DNA of 58,853 nucleotides from NCBI GenBank assembly GCA_023666885.1, contig JAMPBB010000004.1:1-58853 (forward strand), in the 5' to 3' direction. Made by a program: the position numbers and the translations under genes. Positions 25,969 to 34,367 of the stretch are shown one piece after another. The first letter of the stretch is position 1; each line of letters starts with the position of its first letter. A model generated the notes under the pieces. The model did no database searches. It saw nothing but the letters and a program-made list of their open reading frames with translations, and was not told where the DNA came from. The stretch is from Muribaculaceae bacterium. GTDB taxonomy: Bacteria; Bacteroidota; Bacteroidia; Bacteroidales; Muribaculaceae.

Positions 25969-26922
25969 TTAGCCGAACAGCGATTCTATGAATTCTTTTT
26001 TATGGAAAACCTGCAAGTCATTGATACCCTCGCCAAGACCTATATATTTTACGGGAATCTTAAACTGGTCACTTATGCCTATCACCACTCCGCCTTTGGC
26101 TGTGCCGTCAAGTTTTGTTATGGCAAGCTCATTGACCTGTGTGGCAGCTACAAACTCCCGCGCCTGGACAAATGCATTCTGTCCGGTACTGCCATCAAGT
26201 ACCAGAAGTACTTCATGGGGTGCATCAGGTACTACCTTCTGCATTACTTTCCTGATCTTGGTAAGCTCATCCATAAGGCCTTTTTTATTGTGCAGGCGTC
26301 CGGCGGTATCTATTATTACCACATCTGTACCATTGGCCACGGCACTCTGAAGAGTGTCATAGGCCACCGATGCGGGATCAGAGCCAAGCTTCTGTTTCAC
26401 GACAGGCACACCGGCTCGCTCGCCCCACACCTCCAGTTGATCAATAGCGGCGGCACGGAATGTATCGGCGGCACCGAGCATCACCTTGTTGCCGGCATTC
26501 TTAAATTGCATGGCAAGCTTGCCTATGGTAGTGGTCTTGCCAACACCATTCACGCCTACCACCATTATAACATGTGGCTTGTGTCCTTCGGGCACGGTAA
26601 AATCCTCAAGCGAAGATTCATTGTCATTCTCTGCCAACATGTCCGTGATTTCCTCTACAAGCATGCCGTTCAGCTCATCGACACTGACATATTTGTCACG
26701 GGCCACGCGCTTCTGAAGGCGCTCAATGATACGCAGAGTGGTGTCAAGGCCCACATCAGATGTAAGAAATATCTCCTCAAGGTTATCAAGGAAGTCATCA
26801 TCGATAGTCTTTTTCCCGGCAAGTGCCCGGGTTATTTTGGCAAACACACCTTGCTTGGTGCGTTCAAGGCCTTTATCAAGTGTTTCTTTCTTCTCCTTGG
26901 AGAAAAATTTGAAAAATTTCAT
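25969..26922 (-). CDS. ftsY: Signal recognition particle receptor GTPase
   Basis: A 317-residue SRP receptor that docks ribosome-nascent chain complexes at the inner membrane. It has a short basic N-terminus without the long acidic A domain of enterobacterial FtsY. The N domain (about 15-100) and G domain follow: G1 GVNGVGKT at 123-130, the insertion-box region AADTFRAAA, DTAGRLHNKKGLMDEL, and TKLDGTAKGG. It is the first gene of an ftsY-rimO-menF run. A -7 element (TAAATTTG) lies just upstream. Confidence 0.96.
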   Translation of the reverse strand: MKFFKFFSKEKKETLDKGLERTKQGVFAKITRALAGKKTIDDDFLDNLEEIFLTSDVGLDTTLRIIERLQKRVARDKYVSVDELNGMLVEEITDMLAENDNESSLEDFTVPEGHKPHVIMVVGVNGVGKTTTIGKLAMQFKNAGNKVMLGAADTFRAAAIDQLEVWGERAGVPVVKQKLGSDPASVAYDTLQSAVANGTDVVIIDTAGRLHNKKGLMDELTKIRKVMQKVVPDAPHEVLLVLDGSTGQNAFVQAREFVAATQVNELAITKLDGTAKGGVVIGISDQFKIPVKYIGLGEGINDLQVFHKKEFIESLFG

Positions 26923-26942
26923 CAGTCATGTGTTTTGAACTG

Positions 26943-26950
26943 CAAATTTA
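26943..26950 (-). promoter_or_regulatory. Candidate -7 element for the ftsY operon
   Basis: TAAATTTG on the minus strand fits TAnnTTTG about 20 bases before the ftsY start. No TTTG was found at the usual -33 distance, so support is partial. A terminator for the upstream gene ends about 35 bases further upstream. Confidence 0.4.
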
Positions 26951-26986
26951 CGCATTTTTTTCGACTCCATACCTCCATGGTGCAAC

Positions 26987-27017
26987 AAAAAAGAGCCGTG
27001 CCCTGTGAGCACGACTC
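26987..27017 (-). terminator. Intrinsic terminator after the coiled-coil lipoprotein gene
   Basis: On the minus strand GAGTCGTGC (27009-27017) pairs with GCACGGCTC (26993-27001), with one G-T wobble and a 7-base loop, followed by TTTTTT (26987-26992). It starts 23 bases after the lipoprotein stop and separates that unit from ftsY. Confidence 0.78.
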
Positions 27018-27039
27018 CCATATGATTTCAATGTCTTGA

Positions 27040-27924
27040 TCAGTCAATCTGAATAACAAGGAAATTGCTTGTACCCCAGAACTTTGCGGGATTCGTTATA
27101 ACCAAAACCTTTTGTCCGCCATTGTCATCAATACGGTAGCTGTCAACCGGTTGGTTAGTCATTACCTTAGCCTTGGAGCTATGTAGCGGCAGACGGGTAA
27201 GTGTACGCTTGTCAACGGCGGTGAAGTACGACATCTCATAGTCGCCCTGCATTATCTTAGTCTTGCGCAGGAATCCGGTCTTGATAATATTGTTGTCCTC
27301 AAGCTCCTTCTTCGAGCCTATGGCATAATAACATGTGTTAAGCTCAGTAGTAAGGGCATCGGCCTGCTGGATAGCCTTTTCCTTACCCTCCTTTTCGGTA
27401 GCTACGCTCACATTCAGAGAGTCCACAGCCTGATTAAGGTTGGATATCTGGATATTGGCCTGAGCCAACTGATCCTTAAGGCTTCCTATCTCTCTTTCTT
27501 GCTGAGCTATCTGAGTCTTAAGCGTTTCTATGGTCTTCAGCAAGGTGCCGTTCTGCGAGTTGCTGTCCTTAAGCTTCTTCTCGAGTTCAGCCAGACGCTG
27601 ACGGCGCTGTTGCAAAGCCTGACTTACGGCTACGAGGTCATTCTTAATCTGCTCCTTCTTAGATGCCGATTCACCATTGAGGCTTCCGGGAGTAGCCACT
27701 ATCTGTTCCATCTGCTTGATCTGAGCCATATCGGCTGATATATCATTGATAAGAGCAAACAGGCTGTCCTGTGTGGCAAGCGTGCTGACAAGTTCTTCAC
27801 GTGTCTGATACAGTGTGGTGGCAGATGTGTCCTCTGCATTCTGCTCCTTATCACTTGAGCCGGAACATGATGCCATAAGCATAACTGAGAGCACACCGGC
27901 AGGTATCAATACATACTTTTTCAT
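27040..27924 (-). CDS. Coiled-coil lipoprotein of unknown function
   Basis: A 294-residue predicted lipoprotein with lipobox Cys20 (LMASC). After a Ser/Glu linker, residues about 75-185 form a long heptad-type coiled coil (QRRQRLAELEKKL, LKTQIAQQEREIGSLKDQL). The C-terminal 100 residues are a small beta-rich domain with LEDNNIIKTGFLRK, MSYFTAVDKRTLTRLPL and KVLVITNPAKFWGTSNFLVI. I do not recognise a named family beyond similar uncharacterised Bacteroidales lipoproteins. It lies downstream of dacB-rsmI (59-base gap) and ends in a strong terminator. A structural role in the envelope is possible but unproven. Confidence 0.75.
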   Translation of the reverse strand: MKKYVLIPAGVLSVMLMASCSGSSDKEQNAEDTSATTLYQTREELVSTLATQDSLFALINDISADMAQIKQMEQIVATPGSLNGESASKKEQIKNDLVAVSQALQQRRQRLAELEKKLKDSNSQNGTLLKTIETLKTQIAQQEREIGSLKDQLAQANIQISNLNQAVDSLNVSVATEKEGKEKAIQQADALTTELNTCYYAIGSKKELEDNNIIKTGFLRKTKIMQGDYEMSYFTAVDKRTLTRLPLHSSKAKVMTNQPVDSYRIDDNGGQKVLVITNPAKFWGTSNFLVIQID

Positions 27925-27983
27925 ACGATTTTTTCTTTTAGTTATGAGTCAATGTTTTGAATTAATGTGATATTATATTACTG

Positions 27984-28712
27984 CTATTCCGCATCACAGA
28001 CACGGTATTTATTTTTATGCGGCTCCCGTTTGGCAGCGTCCGGTTTGCCCGACAGCACTATAACGATTTCGCCTCTTGGATTGTTTTCAGTGAAATGAGA
28101 AATGAGTTCGGAGAGCGAACCGCGCACCGTCTGCTCATGCAGCTTTGATATTTCCCGGGATACGGAGGCCTCTCTGTCAGCGCCACATACTTCGGCGAGC
28201 TGGCTCAGGGTCTTTACCAACCGAAGGGGCGATTCGTATATGACCGTGGTGCGGGATTCCGAGGCCAACTCTGCAAGACGGGTGGCGCGACCCTTCTTTT
28301 GCGGCAGAAAACCCTCAAAGCAGAACCGCTCACACGGCAGTCCGGAATCCACGAGCGCCGGCACGAATGCCGTGCATCCCGGCAAGGTCACGACATTGAT
28401 TCCTGCTCTCCGGCATTCACGCGACAACAGGAAGCCGGGATCGCTGATGCCCGGCGTACCGGCATCGGTAATGAGGGCCAGATTCTCCCCGCCTTCAAGG
28501 CGCCCCACCAACGAAGCCACGGATGCATGTTCGTTAAACTTATGATGACTCGCCATAGGTGTCTCAATGCCGAAATGGCTCAGCAACGGTTTTGAAGTAC
28601 GGGTATCCTCCGCTAATATAAGAGAACAGCTTTTCAGCACCTGCACCGCTCTCGGCGACATGTCATCCAGATTACCCACCGGTGTGGGTACCATGTATAG
28701 TGTCCCAGCCAT
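27984..28712 (-). CDS. rsmI: 16S rRNA (cytidine1402-2'-O)-methyltransferase
   Basis: A 242-residue tetrapyrrole-methylase-fold enzyme that methylates the ribose of C1402 in the ribosomal P site. Family signatures: LYMVPTPVGNLDDMSPRA at the N-terminus, AEDTRTS at 35-41, ALITDAGTPGISDPG near 78-92, LPGCTAFVPAL, and RFCFEGFLPQKKGR. The C-terminal strand GEIVIVLSG closes the fold. It sits two bases after the small conserved gene at 28715, in a dacB-hypothetical-rsmI run. Confidence 0.95.
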   Translation of the reverse strand: MAGTLYMVPTPVGNLDDMSPRAVQVLKSCSLILAEDTRTSKPLLSHFGIETPMASHHKFNEHASVASLVGRLEGGENLALITDAGTPGISDPGFLLSRECRRAGINVVTLPGCTAFVPALVDSGLPCERFCFEGFLPQKKGRATRLAELASESRTTVIYESPLRLVKTLSQLAEVCGADREASVSREISKLHEQTVRGSLSELISHFTENNPRGEIVIVLSGKPDAAKREPHKNKYRVCDAE

Positions 28713-28714
28713 AA

Positions 28715-29230
28715 CTATCGGTTGAAACGGGCTGTGATTATAGCCATGAAGTCAGCTACATCCGGGTTTGAAGGCTCCCAGCACAGATCGTTGTAGAAAT
28801 AATCCTCCACTTCCTCACGTGAATTCATGGCTTCAGCCACATTAAGGGCATCGGCGAAATCAGCGTCACTACCGCCAAAGAGTTCACGGCGGAAACGGAA
28901 CTTATCATTAAGCGTAAAATTAAATACAGGTTCCGATGATGGGATTGTGACCGTATGACGGCTGTCAGGACGTACATTTATTTCGGGCTGCACCTCGGCA
29001 TCTTCCTTTTCTTCAAATTCAACCGCATCAGCCCAAGCCTCACTCTGCTGTGCGGCTGCCTCCTCACATGATTTTTCACCGGCAAACTCCGATATGGAAC
29101 GTATCTTAGCCCTAATCATGTCATCCACGGCCTCCGGAGTGGTTTCCTTCCTATCCAAAGCTAATGTGAGTAATCCTTCAAGTTCATAACAGGTAGCAAG
29201 CAGGCGCTTGTAGTCAGCATTCCGATCCAT
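28715..29230 (-). CDS. Conserved Bacteroidales protein of unknown function
   Basis: A 171-residue soluble acidic protein. The N-terminal 60 residues are helical. The middle is low-complexity Glu/Ala-rich. The C-terminal 60 residues contain FTLNDKFRFRRELFGG followed by LNVAEAMNSREEVEDYF and NDLCWE, a module I know from other uncharacterised Bacteroidetes proteins. There is no signal peptide or membrane segment. It lies 4 bases after dacB and 2 bases before rsmI, so it is very likely cotranscribed with them. No function is assigned. Confidence 0.75.
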   Translation of the reverse strand: MDRNADYKRLLATCYELEGLLTLALDRKETTPEAVDDMIRAKIRSISEFAGEKSCEEAAAQQSEAWADAVEFEEKEDAEVQPEINVRPDSRHTVTIPSSEPVFNFTLNDKFRFRRELFGGSDADFADALNVAEAMNSREEVEDYFYNDLCWEPSNPDVADFMAIITARFNR

Positions 29231-29234
29231 GATT

Positions 29235-30599
29235 TTACAGTTTTATCGTTTCTAAAATATATTTACCTATAGCGTTCTTAAACGTAGCACGGTCACACGT
29301 GAATCCGTTAATCATAACCACAACGATATGCGATGGTTCGCCACGCTCATCTAAAATATATCCGGCAAAACTTTGCACTCCACGCATACTGCCCGTTTTG
29401 GCAGCCATGCGCCCCTCAAGTGGCGTTCCCTTCATGAAATTACGCATAGTACCCTCCAAACCTGCCTTGGGAAACAGATCCAGATACCGGTGTCCGTCAC
29501 GGCTGAGGTACATCCACTCAAGTACATCGGCAAGGAACTTGGGCGATATGCGGTCATGTCGGGACAGTCCGCTGCCATCCTCCACGTAAATTCCTTCGGT
29601 TTCGACACCACGCGCATTCCACAGCGACAGTCCTCTCGCCGTGCACCCCTGCCGTGTATCAGAAGGAGCCATAAGCCTCAGAACGCCCTCGGCCATCAAG
29701 TTGTCACTGCGGAACATAAGGCTTTTAGTCACCTCGGAAAGCGGTGGCGACATATGTCGGTACAGGAGGGTTGACTCGGCAGTATCATCAGTGGGAACAG
29801 CATCGTAAGAAATTCCCGCCCCCTTTTTTCTGATAGCCGAAATGGCTTCACTCCGCATGGCATCGGAGGGATCAGGCATGGCCACAGCCATGCTGCCTTT
29901 AGCCTTTGACCCGACATACAGCGTATTGCCATCACGCTTTTTCCTAATGCCACTCCCCTTTACCCTGACTATGTCAAGCGACGGAGTGGGAGGTACGGTA
30001 CGTCCGGTGGAAAGATTTAACGACATTTTATTGTCCTTATAATTCAGTGCATGATGAGCCGTGCCATATGGGTATGACAGATCTTCGTTCATCCACCCTG
30101 ACGGTACCTCCTCCTCAAGCGATGTGGTATATGTCACTGTAACCGTACCTGTTATGCTGTCTATCCCAGCAGCACGGACAGCGGCGGCAATGCTGTCAGC
30201 GAAGCCCCCGTAATCCTTAAAGTGCGCCGATTCAAGAGTCGGATCCCCCACGGCTCGGACATCTACATTGCCATACAAAATACTATTCTTTATGTAACCC
30301 TTAGCGTGCACTGAGGTGACCCATCGGTAGTCAGGCGGATATGTGCTGATTACACCCGCAGTGGTAAGAGCCTTGGTTACGGATGCTGGTACGAATAGAG
30401 CCCCGGCATTAACATCCACGAGCACTTCATCGGTACGCAAATCCTTAATATATATACCGGCCTTTGTGGCCGGCTTGCCTGGTATGGCCAAGGGGCAAAC
30501 CTCCGGCTCAGCGGCAAAGACAGCGGCAAAGGGAAGTGATACAGCCATACATATGGCCATACTCACTAAAATTTTATATAATCTGTGTCTTGTAGTCAT
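29235..30599 (-). CDS. dacB: D-alanyl-D-alanine carboxypeptidase/endopeptidase (PBP4, S13)
   Basis: A 454-residue periplasmic penicillin-binding protein that trims or cleaves peptidoglycan cross-links. The signal peptide spans about 1-30 (ending AFAA). Active-site motifs: SxxK as Ser73-Val-Thr-Lys76 (PASVTKAL), SxN as SDN in LMFRSDNLMAE, and KTG in AAKTGSMRGV near the C-terminus. The insertion between SxxK and SxN (DVRAVGDPTL and so on) is typical of class C S13 enzymes. It is the first gene of a run with a small conserved gene and rsmI. It is divergent from tetR across a 121-base gap with a palindrome. Confidence 0.93.
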   Translation of the reverse strand: MTTRHRLYKILVSMAICMAVSLPFAAVFAAEPEVCPLAIPGKPATKAGIYIKDLRTDEVLVDVNAGALFVPASVTKALTTAGVISTYPPDYRWVTSVHAKGYIKNSILYGNVDVRAVGDPTLESAHFKDYGGFADSIAAAVRAAGIDSITGTVTVTYTTSLEEEVPSGWMNEDLSYPYGTAHHALNYKDNKMSLNLSTGRTVPPTPSLDIVRVKGSGIRKKRDGNTLYVGSKAKGSMAVAMPDPSDAMRSEAISAIRKKGAGISYDAVPTDDTAESTLLYRHMSPPLSEVTKSLMFRSDNLMAEGVLRLMAPSDTRQGCTARGLSLWNARGVETEGIYVEDGSGLSRHDRISPKFLADVLEWMYLSRDGHRYLDLFPKAGLEGTMRNFMKGTPLEGRMAAKTGSMRGVQSFAGYILDERGEPSHIVVVMINGFTCDRATFKNAIGKYILETIKL

Positions 30600-30629
30600 A
30601 TTTTAGCACGAAATTAGGCATTATTTCCG

Positions 30630-30651
30630 AGCCCGAAAAGGTTTTTGGGCT
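30630..30651. promoter_or_regulatory. 22-base near-perfect palindrome, candidate TetR operator
   Basis: AGCCCGAAAA (30630-30639), GG, then TTTTTGGGCT (30642-30651) form an inverted repeat matching at 9 of 10 pairs. It sits between dacB and the tetR gene, about 70 bases before the tetR start. Size and place suit a TetR-family operator. A hairpin role is possible, but the long loop-free palindrome and divergent setting favour protein binding. Confidence 0.45.
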
Positions 30652-30720
30652 GTATATTGAATCTGTTTGAATATTTTTCACTAAATTCGCACACTCATAG
30701 AGAATCGCTTATATGTAATT

Positions 30721-31329
30721 ATGGTAAGTAAGACCAGAGAAAAACTGATAGAAGTGGCCCGGCAGCTGTTTCTCAACAAAGGGGTGGAGAACACCACTAT
30801 GAATGATATAGCAGCTGCATCTGACAAAGGTCGCCGTACCATATATACATATTTCAAAAACAAGCGGGAGATCTATAATGCCGTAGTAGAGCAGCAGAGC
30901 GAAATACTCGTAAAAGAGCTCAGGGGCATAGCCGCTTCTGACATTACGCCCGAAGAAAAGCTGCGCAAGTACCTCTATTCACGATTCCAGATTCTCACAG
31001 AAATACAGCAACGTCCCGAACGGTCAAGATACTTTTTCAACCGTGACCACAAGCGCCTTGAGCGCATACACCGCATGGCTCTGAACAAGGAGCTCGAAAT
31101 ACTGCGTTCAGTGCTCCATGAGGGGGTATCGGCCGGAGTGTTTAAAGCTGACCAGTCAGCCTCACTGCCCATAGTTGAAGCCGTAATGGCTCAGGCTGTA
31201 GACTTTACTTCGGTTCGTGACGGACTGATATCGCTAAATATGTCAGGCGAAGATATTCGCAATAGATTAGTGTCATTTATAGTAAACTCTATACTGACAC
31301 ATCCCCAAAATGAACTAACCATCAATTAA
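30721..31329 (+). CDS. TetR/AcrR family transcriptional regulator
   Basis: A 202-residue DNA-binding regulator. The N-terminal HTH (residues about 1-55) shows the TetR pattern LIEVARQLFLNKGVENTTMNDIA followed by GRRTIYTYFKNKREIYNAVVE. The helical C-terminal ligand domain is variable. It lies seven bases upstream of fabG and is almost certainly cotranscribed with it, so a role in sensing acyl-CoA, fatty acid or envelope state is plausible. A palindrome upstream may be its own operator. Confidence 0.9.
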   Translation: MVSKTREKLIEVARQLFLNKGVENTTMNDIAAASDKGRRTIYTYFKNKREIYNAVVEQQSEILVKELRGIAASDITPEEKLRKYLYSRFQILTEIQQRPERSRYFFNRDHKRLERIHRMALNKELEILRSVLHEGVSAGVFKADQSASLPIVEAVMAQAVDFTSVRDGLISLNMSGEDIRNRLVSFIVNSILTHPQNELTIN

Positions 31330-31336
31330 ACAAGAC

Positions 31337-32083
31337 ATGAAATTACTTGAAGGAAAAACCGCTCTTATCACAGGCGCAGCACGAGGCATAGGCAAGGCTT
31401 TAGCCCTACGTTTTGCTGCTGAAGGTGCAAATATTGCTTTCACGGACCTTGTTATTGACGAGGCCGGAAAAGAAACTGAGCGTGAAATAGAAGCTTTCGG
31501 CGTAAAAGCCAAGGGCTACGCATCGGACGCATCGGACTTCCAGCAGACTAAGGAAATAGTAGAACAGGTAAAGGCCGAATTCGGACGCATTGACATCCTG
31601 GTAAATAACGCAGGTATCACTAAGGACGGACTGATGATGCGCATGACTGAAAAGCAGTGGGATCAGGTGATCAACGTTAACCTCAAGAGTGCTTTCAACT
31701 TCATCAATGCCGTACTTCCCATAATGCTCCGCCAGCGTTCAGGCAGCATTATCAACATGGCATCCGTAGTAGGCGTGCACGGCAATGCCGGCCAGTCAAA
31801 CTACGCCGCTTCAAAGGCAGGCCTCATAGCTTTAGCCAAGAGTATAGCCCAGGAGGTAGGCTCACGCGGCATACGCGCCAACGCCATAGCTCCCGGATTC
31901 ATTGAAACTGCCATGACCGCCGCCCTCCCTGAGGATGTACGTGCCGAATGGACCAAAAAGATACCCCTGCGCCGTGGCGGCAAGGTAGAGGATATAGCCA
32001 ATGTGGCCACATTCCTTGCATCTGACATGTCAAGCTACGTAACCGGCCAGGTAATTCAGGTAGATGGTGGCATGAACATGTAA
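31337..32083 (+). CDS. fabG: 3-oxoacyl-[acyl-carrier-protein] reductase
   Basis: A 248-residue short-chain dehydrogenase that uses NADPH to reduce 3-oxoacyl-ACP in fatty-acid elongation. Motifs: the Rossmann TGAARGIGKA at about 12-21, NNAGITKDGLMMRM (about 89-102), the catalytic Ser in INMASVVG, the Tyr-x-x-x-Lys in YAASKAG, the family-specific PGFIETAMT, and the terminal VTGQVIQVDGGM. These details favour FabG over other SDRs. It forms a two-gene unit with tetR and ends at a strong terminator. Confidence 0.95.
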   Translation: MKLLEGKTALITGAARGIGKALALRFAAEGANIAFTDLVIDEAGKETEREIEAFGVKAKGYASDASDFQQTKEIVEQVKAEFGRIDILVNNAGITKDGLMMRMTEKQWDQVINVNLKSAFNFINAVLPIMLRQRSGSIINMASVVGVHGNAGQSNYAASKAGLIALAKSIAQEVGSRGIRANAIAPGFIETAMTAALPEDVRAEWTKKIPLRRGGKVEDIANVATFLASDMSSYVTGQVIQVDGGMNM

Positions 32084-32101
32084 TCACTTCATACTCCTAA
32101 C

Positions 32102-32143
32102 AATCCCATGCTTGCTGACATCAGACGAGCATGGGATTTTTTT
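32102..32143 (+). terminator. Intrinsic terminator after fabG
   Basis: AATCCCATGCT (32102-32112) pairs perfectly with AGCATGGGATT (32128-32138) around a 15-base loop, followed by a run of seven T (32137-32143). It starts 19 bases after the fabG stop. Confidence 0.9.
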
Positions 32144-32170
32144 GTTTATCCCATTTTTTTTGTACCTTTA
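32141..32170 (+). promoter_or_regulatory. Candidate promoter of the DUF4290-rimM operon
   Basis: TTTG (32141-32144), an 18-base spacer and TACCTTTA (32163-32170) resemble the Bacteroidetes promoter, with one mismatch in the -7 element. The -33 element overlaps the T-run of the fabG terminator. A start near 32177 gives a leader of about 45 bases to the ATG at 32221. Confidence 0.55.
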
Positions 32171-32220
32171 CAGCCATTTGTATGGCGGGGTACAGCACCT
32201 CGCAGCTTTTAGACATAGAT

Positions 32221-32811
32221 ATGCTTAGATATAATACTCAGCTAAAGCCACTTCCGCTGCCGGAATACGGGCGTAACATACAGAGCATGGTGGACTACTG
32301 TCTCACCATAGAGGATAGGGATGAGCGCACACGCTGCGCACGCTCTATAATTGCCTCCATGGGCAATCTGTTTCCCGAACTGCGCACAAGCGACGGGTGC
32401 AATCCGAAATTGTGGGACCACATAGCCATAATGTCCGACTTCAAACTTGACATAGACTTCCCCTGTGAAATTATCCGCGCCGAGAACCTGCATACGCAGC
32501 CGGAGCCGGTAAGCTACAACCGTAACAATATACGTTACCGCCACTACGGCAAGAGCCTTGAACGTATGGTGCAGCGTGCAGCAGAGATGGAAGAGGGCGA
32601 AGAACGCGACATCCTCATACTGTATCTGGCCAACCATATGAAGAAGCAGATGCTCGCCGTGAATCGTGACGGGGTGGAAGATGAGCGAATATTCAAGGAT
32701 TTGGCCGATATGTCGCACGGAGCCATAAGGCTAAGCTCGGATACAGTACGCCTACACGAATTCAAGGAGGCTCCGCAGCCGGTTACAGGCAAGAAGAAAA
32801 AGAAGAAATAA
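32221..32811 (+). CDS. DUF4290 domain protein
   Basis: A 196-residue cytoplasmic protein conserved in Bacteroidetes, of unknown function. From the ATG at 32221 it opens with MLRYNTQLKPLPLPEYGRN, the usual N-terminus of the family. Earlier in-frame ATGs at 32131 and 32182 lie in the fabG terminator or at the predicted transcription start and are rejected. The middle has a conserved region around PKLWDHIAIMSDFKLDIDFP. A helical segment, LILYLANHMKKQML, follows, and the tail is Lys-rich. It is ten bases upstream of rimM and heads a run of translation- and envelope-related genes. Confidence 0.88.
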   Translation: MLRYNTQLKPLPLPEYGRNIQSMVDYCLTIEDRDERTRCARSIIASMGNLFPELRTSDGCNPKLWDHIAIMSDFKLDIDFPCEIIRAENLHTQPEPVSYNRNNIRYRHYGKSLERMVQRAAEMEEGEERDILILYLANHMKKQMLAVNRDGVEDERIFKDLADMSHGAIRLSSDTVRLHEFKEAPQPVTGKKKKKK

Positions 32812-32821
32812 GGCCACACAT

Positions 32822-33349
32822 ATGATAAAAGGCGAGGAATTAACTCCTATAGGGAAGCTCATAAAGCCTCACGGCATCAAAGGCGAGATTACGGCGGCAC
32901 TTGAATATGACGTGGATCTCACCGGCCTGTCATGCATAATAATATGCGTGGACGGTATATATGTGCCTTTCTTCATTAATTCCGTAAGGCAGAAAGGCCG
33001 GGATTCGGTTCTGGTAAGCATTGACGGCGTAAGAAACGAGTCGGAAGCCGCTTCATTTGCCGGCAGCACAATATATGTGCTAAAAGCCGAAATGCCGGAA
33101 GACGCAGAAGACGCAGACGGTGTATACCTGTCAGACATTGTAGGCTATACCGTTATAGATGCGTCCAATGGCGTAACAGTAGGCCGGATCACGGATTTCG
33201 ATGACTCCACTGAAAATGTAGTCCTTATTCTGACTCCCGCACGGAAAGACGCCGACACCATATATATACCTGCCGCCGATGAGTTTTTTGAGGATGTAGA
33301 TACTGATACACGAACCGTACTGATGAATCTGCCTGACGGCCTATACTAA
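32822..33349 (+). CDS. rimM: Ribosome maturation factor RimM
   Basis: A 175-residue assembly factor for the 30S subunit head that binds ribosomal protein S19. The N-terminal beta-barrel has IGKLIKPHGIKGEI at 12-25. The C-terminal PRC-barrel half has VYLSDIVGYTVID and VGRITDFDDSTENVVL, then IYIPAADEFFEDVD. The length is normal. It is between the DUF4290 gene and a small acidic gene, all on the plus strand with gaps of about ten bases. Confidence 0.95.
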   Translation: MIKGEELTPIGKLIKPHGIKGEITAALEYDVDLTGLSCIIICVDGIYVPFFINSVRQKGRDSVLVSIDGVRNESEAASFAGSTIYVLKAEMPEDAEDADGVYLSDIVGYTVIDASNGVTVGRITDFDDSTENVVLILTPARKDADTIYIPAADEFFEDVDTDTRTVLMNLPDGLY

Positions 33350-33360
33350 AACATAAAGCT

Positions 33361-33681
33361 ATGAAAGAATTTGATGAAAATGAAGCCGTGGACTTCATAC
33401 GCAATAAGGTAGGCACTGACAGCGTAAGAGCTTATTCTGATGATGAGCTGCTCAACATCATAGACATGATATGGGACTTCTATGAAATGAACGGACTGCT
33501 TGACATAGATTCGGATTCAGAAAATGATGATGACGATGATGATGTATCAGCATCGGACATATCAGCCTATGTGATACGTATGCTGAAAAAGGACAAAGGC
33601 GCCGCCATGAAAGTGGAGGATGTAAACAATATAGTGGAAGCCGAACTCGCATATGAGGAGTGGCTTGAAGAGGATATCTAA
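33361..33681 (+). CDS. Small acidic protein of unknown function
   Basis: A 106-residue soluble protein, strongly acidic, with an Asp-rich stretch near residues 50-62 (six Asp in a row). Two helical halves flank it: YSDDELLNIIDMIWDFYE near 27-44 and MKVEDVNNIVEAELAYEEWL near the end. There is no signal peptide. It lies 11 bases after rimM and 9 bases before the OmpA-like gene in the same direction. I do not recognise a family. Coding is supported by tight operon packing and the ATG start. Confidence 0.72.
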   Translation: MKEFDENEAVDFIRNKVGTDSVRAYSDDELLNIIDMIWDFYEMNGLLDIDSDSENDDDDDDVSASDISAYVIRMLKKDKGAAMKVEDVNNIVEAELAYEEWLEEDI

Positions 33682-33690
33682 CCTACCCAT

Positions 33691-34356
33691 ATGAAAGGCT
33701 TGATACGAATATTTTCCCTCCTGATGCTGGCCGTGGCAATGGCTCCGGCCGCACATGCCCAGATAGAGCTTAATCCATATCCGGATTACAATGAGGAGAT
33801 ATTCATGGATATGGATTTCGAGCCCAACCTTGCCACCCCGTCTGTAGGCAAACAAGAGAAAAAGGCCGTGGCACGCTATGTGAAGAGCGTGGCAGAAACC
33901 TACAAAAAGAAATATCGGGTGGATCTCATGCGAGAGGGTGAGGTAATGGTCATAACCATCCCTACCGATGACTTATTTCTCCCGAACGACACTCTCATAA
34001 CGCGCCGAGGATTCCAGCTGCTCACCCCGCTTCTTGAGCCGATGAAGCAGCCGTACATGTTCAAGGTGGTCTATGCCATACATACGGATGACACCGGCTC
34101 CGATTCGTATCGCGAAGCGCTCTCGTCGGCACGCGTGGCTTCTGTATATGACTGGCTAATGGACATGATAGATCAGGCTCAGATATCGGAGGATCTGGTG
34201 ATAATACCATATTCAATGGCATCAAGTGACCCCTTGGAGTCCAACGACACCCGGGAAGGACGCCGTCAAAACCGGCGGCTTGAATTCTACTTCGTGCCGG
34301 GGCCACAGATGATAGAGAAAGCATCAAAAAAGCAATTAAAAGAAATAAAGAAATAA
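33691..34356 (+). CDS. Exported OmpA/MotB-like domain protein
   Basis: A 221-residue protein with a signal peptide (about 1-23, ending AHA) and a C-terminal OmpA-like fold. Supporting motifs: [28 protein letters not shown], and the hallmark [17 protein letters not shown] near 185-201, where the Asn and Arg residues contact peptidoglycan in the family. No lipobox or beta-barrel is present, so it is probably a periplasmic wall-binding protein. It ends 11 bases before proS. Confidence 0.82.
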   Translation: MKGLIRIFSLLMLAVAMAPAAHAQIELNPYPDYNEEIFMDMDFEPNLATPSVGKQEKKAVARYVKSVAETYKKKYRVDLMREGEVMVITIPTDDLFLPNDTLITRRGFQLLTPLLEPMKQPYMFKVVYAIHTDDTGSDSYREALSSARVASVYDWLMDMIDQAQISEDLVIIPYSMASSDPLESNDTREGRRQNRRLEFYFVPGPQMIEKASKKQLKEIKK

Positions 34357-34367
34357 TACAGCGCACA

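Noticed and set aside
30660-30720. Promoter directly upstream of tetR
   Set aside because: TAAATTCG at 30682-30689 is one base off the -7 consensus, and the only TTTG is 12 bases away, too close for a -33 element.
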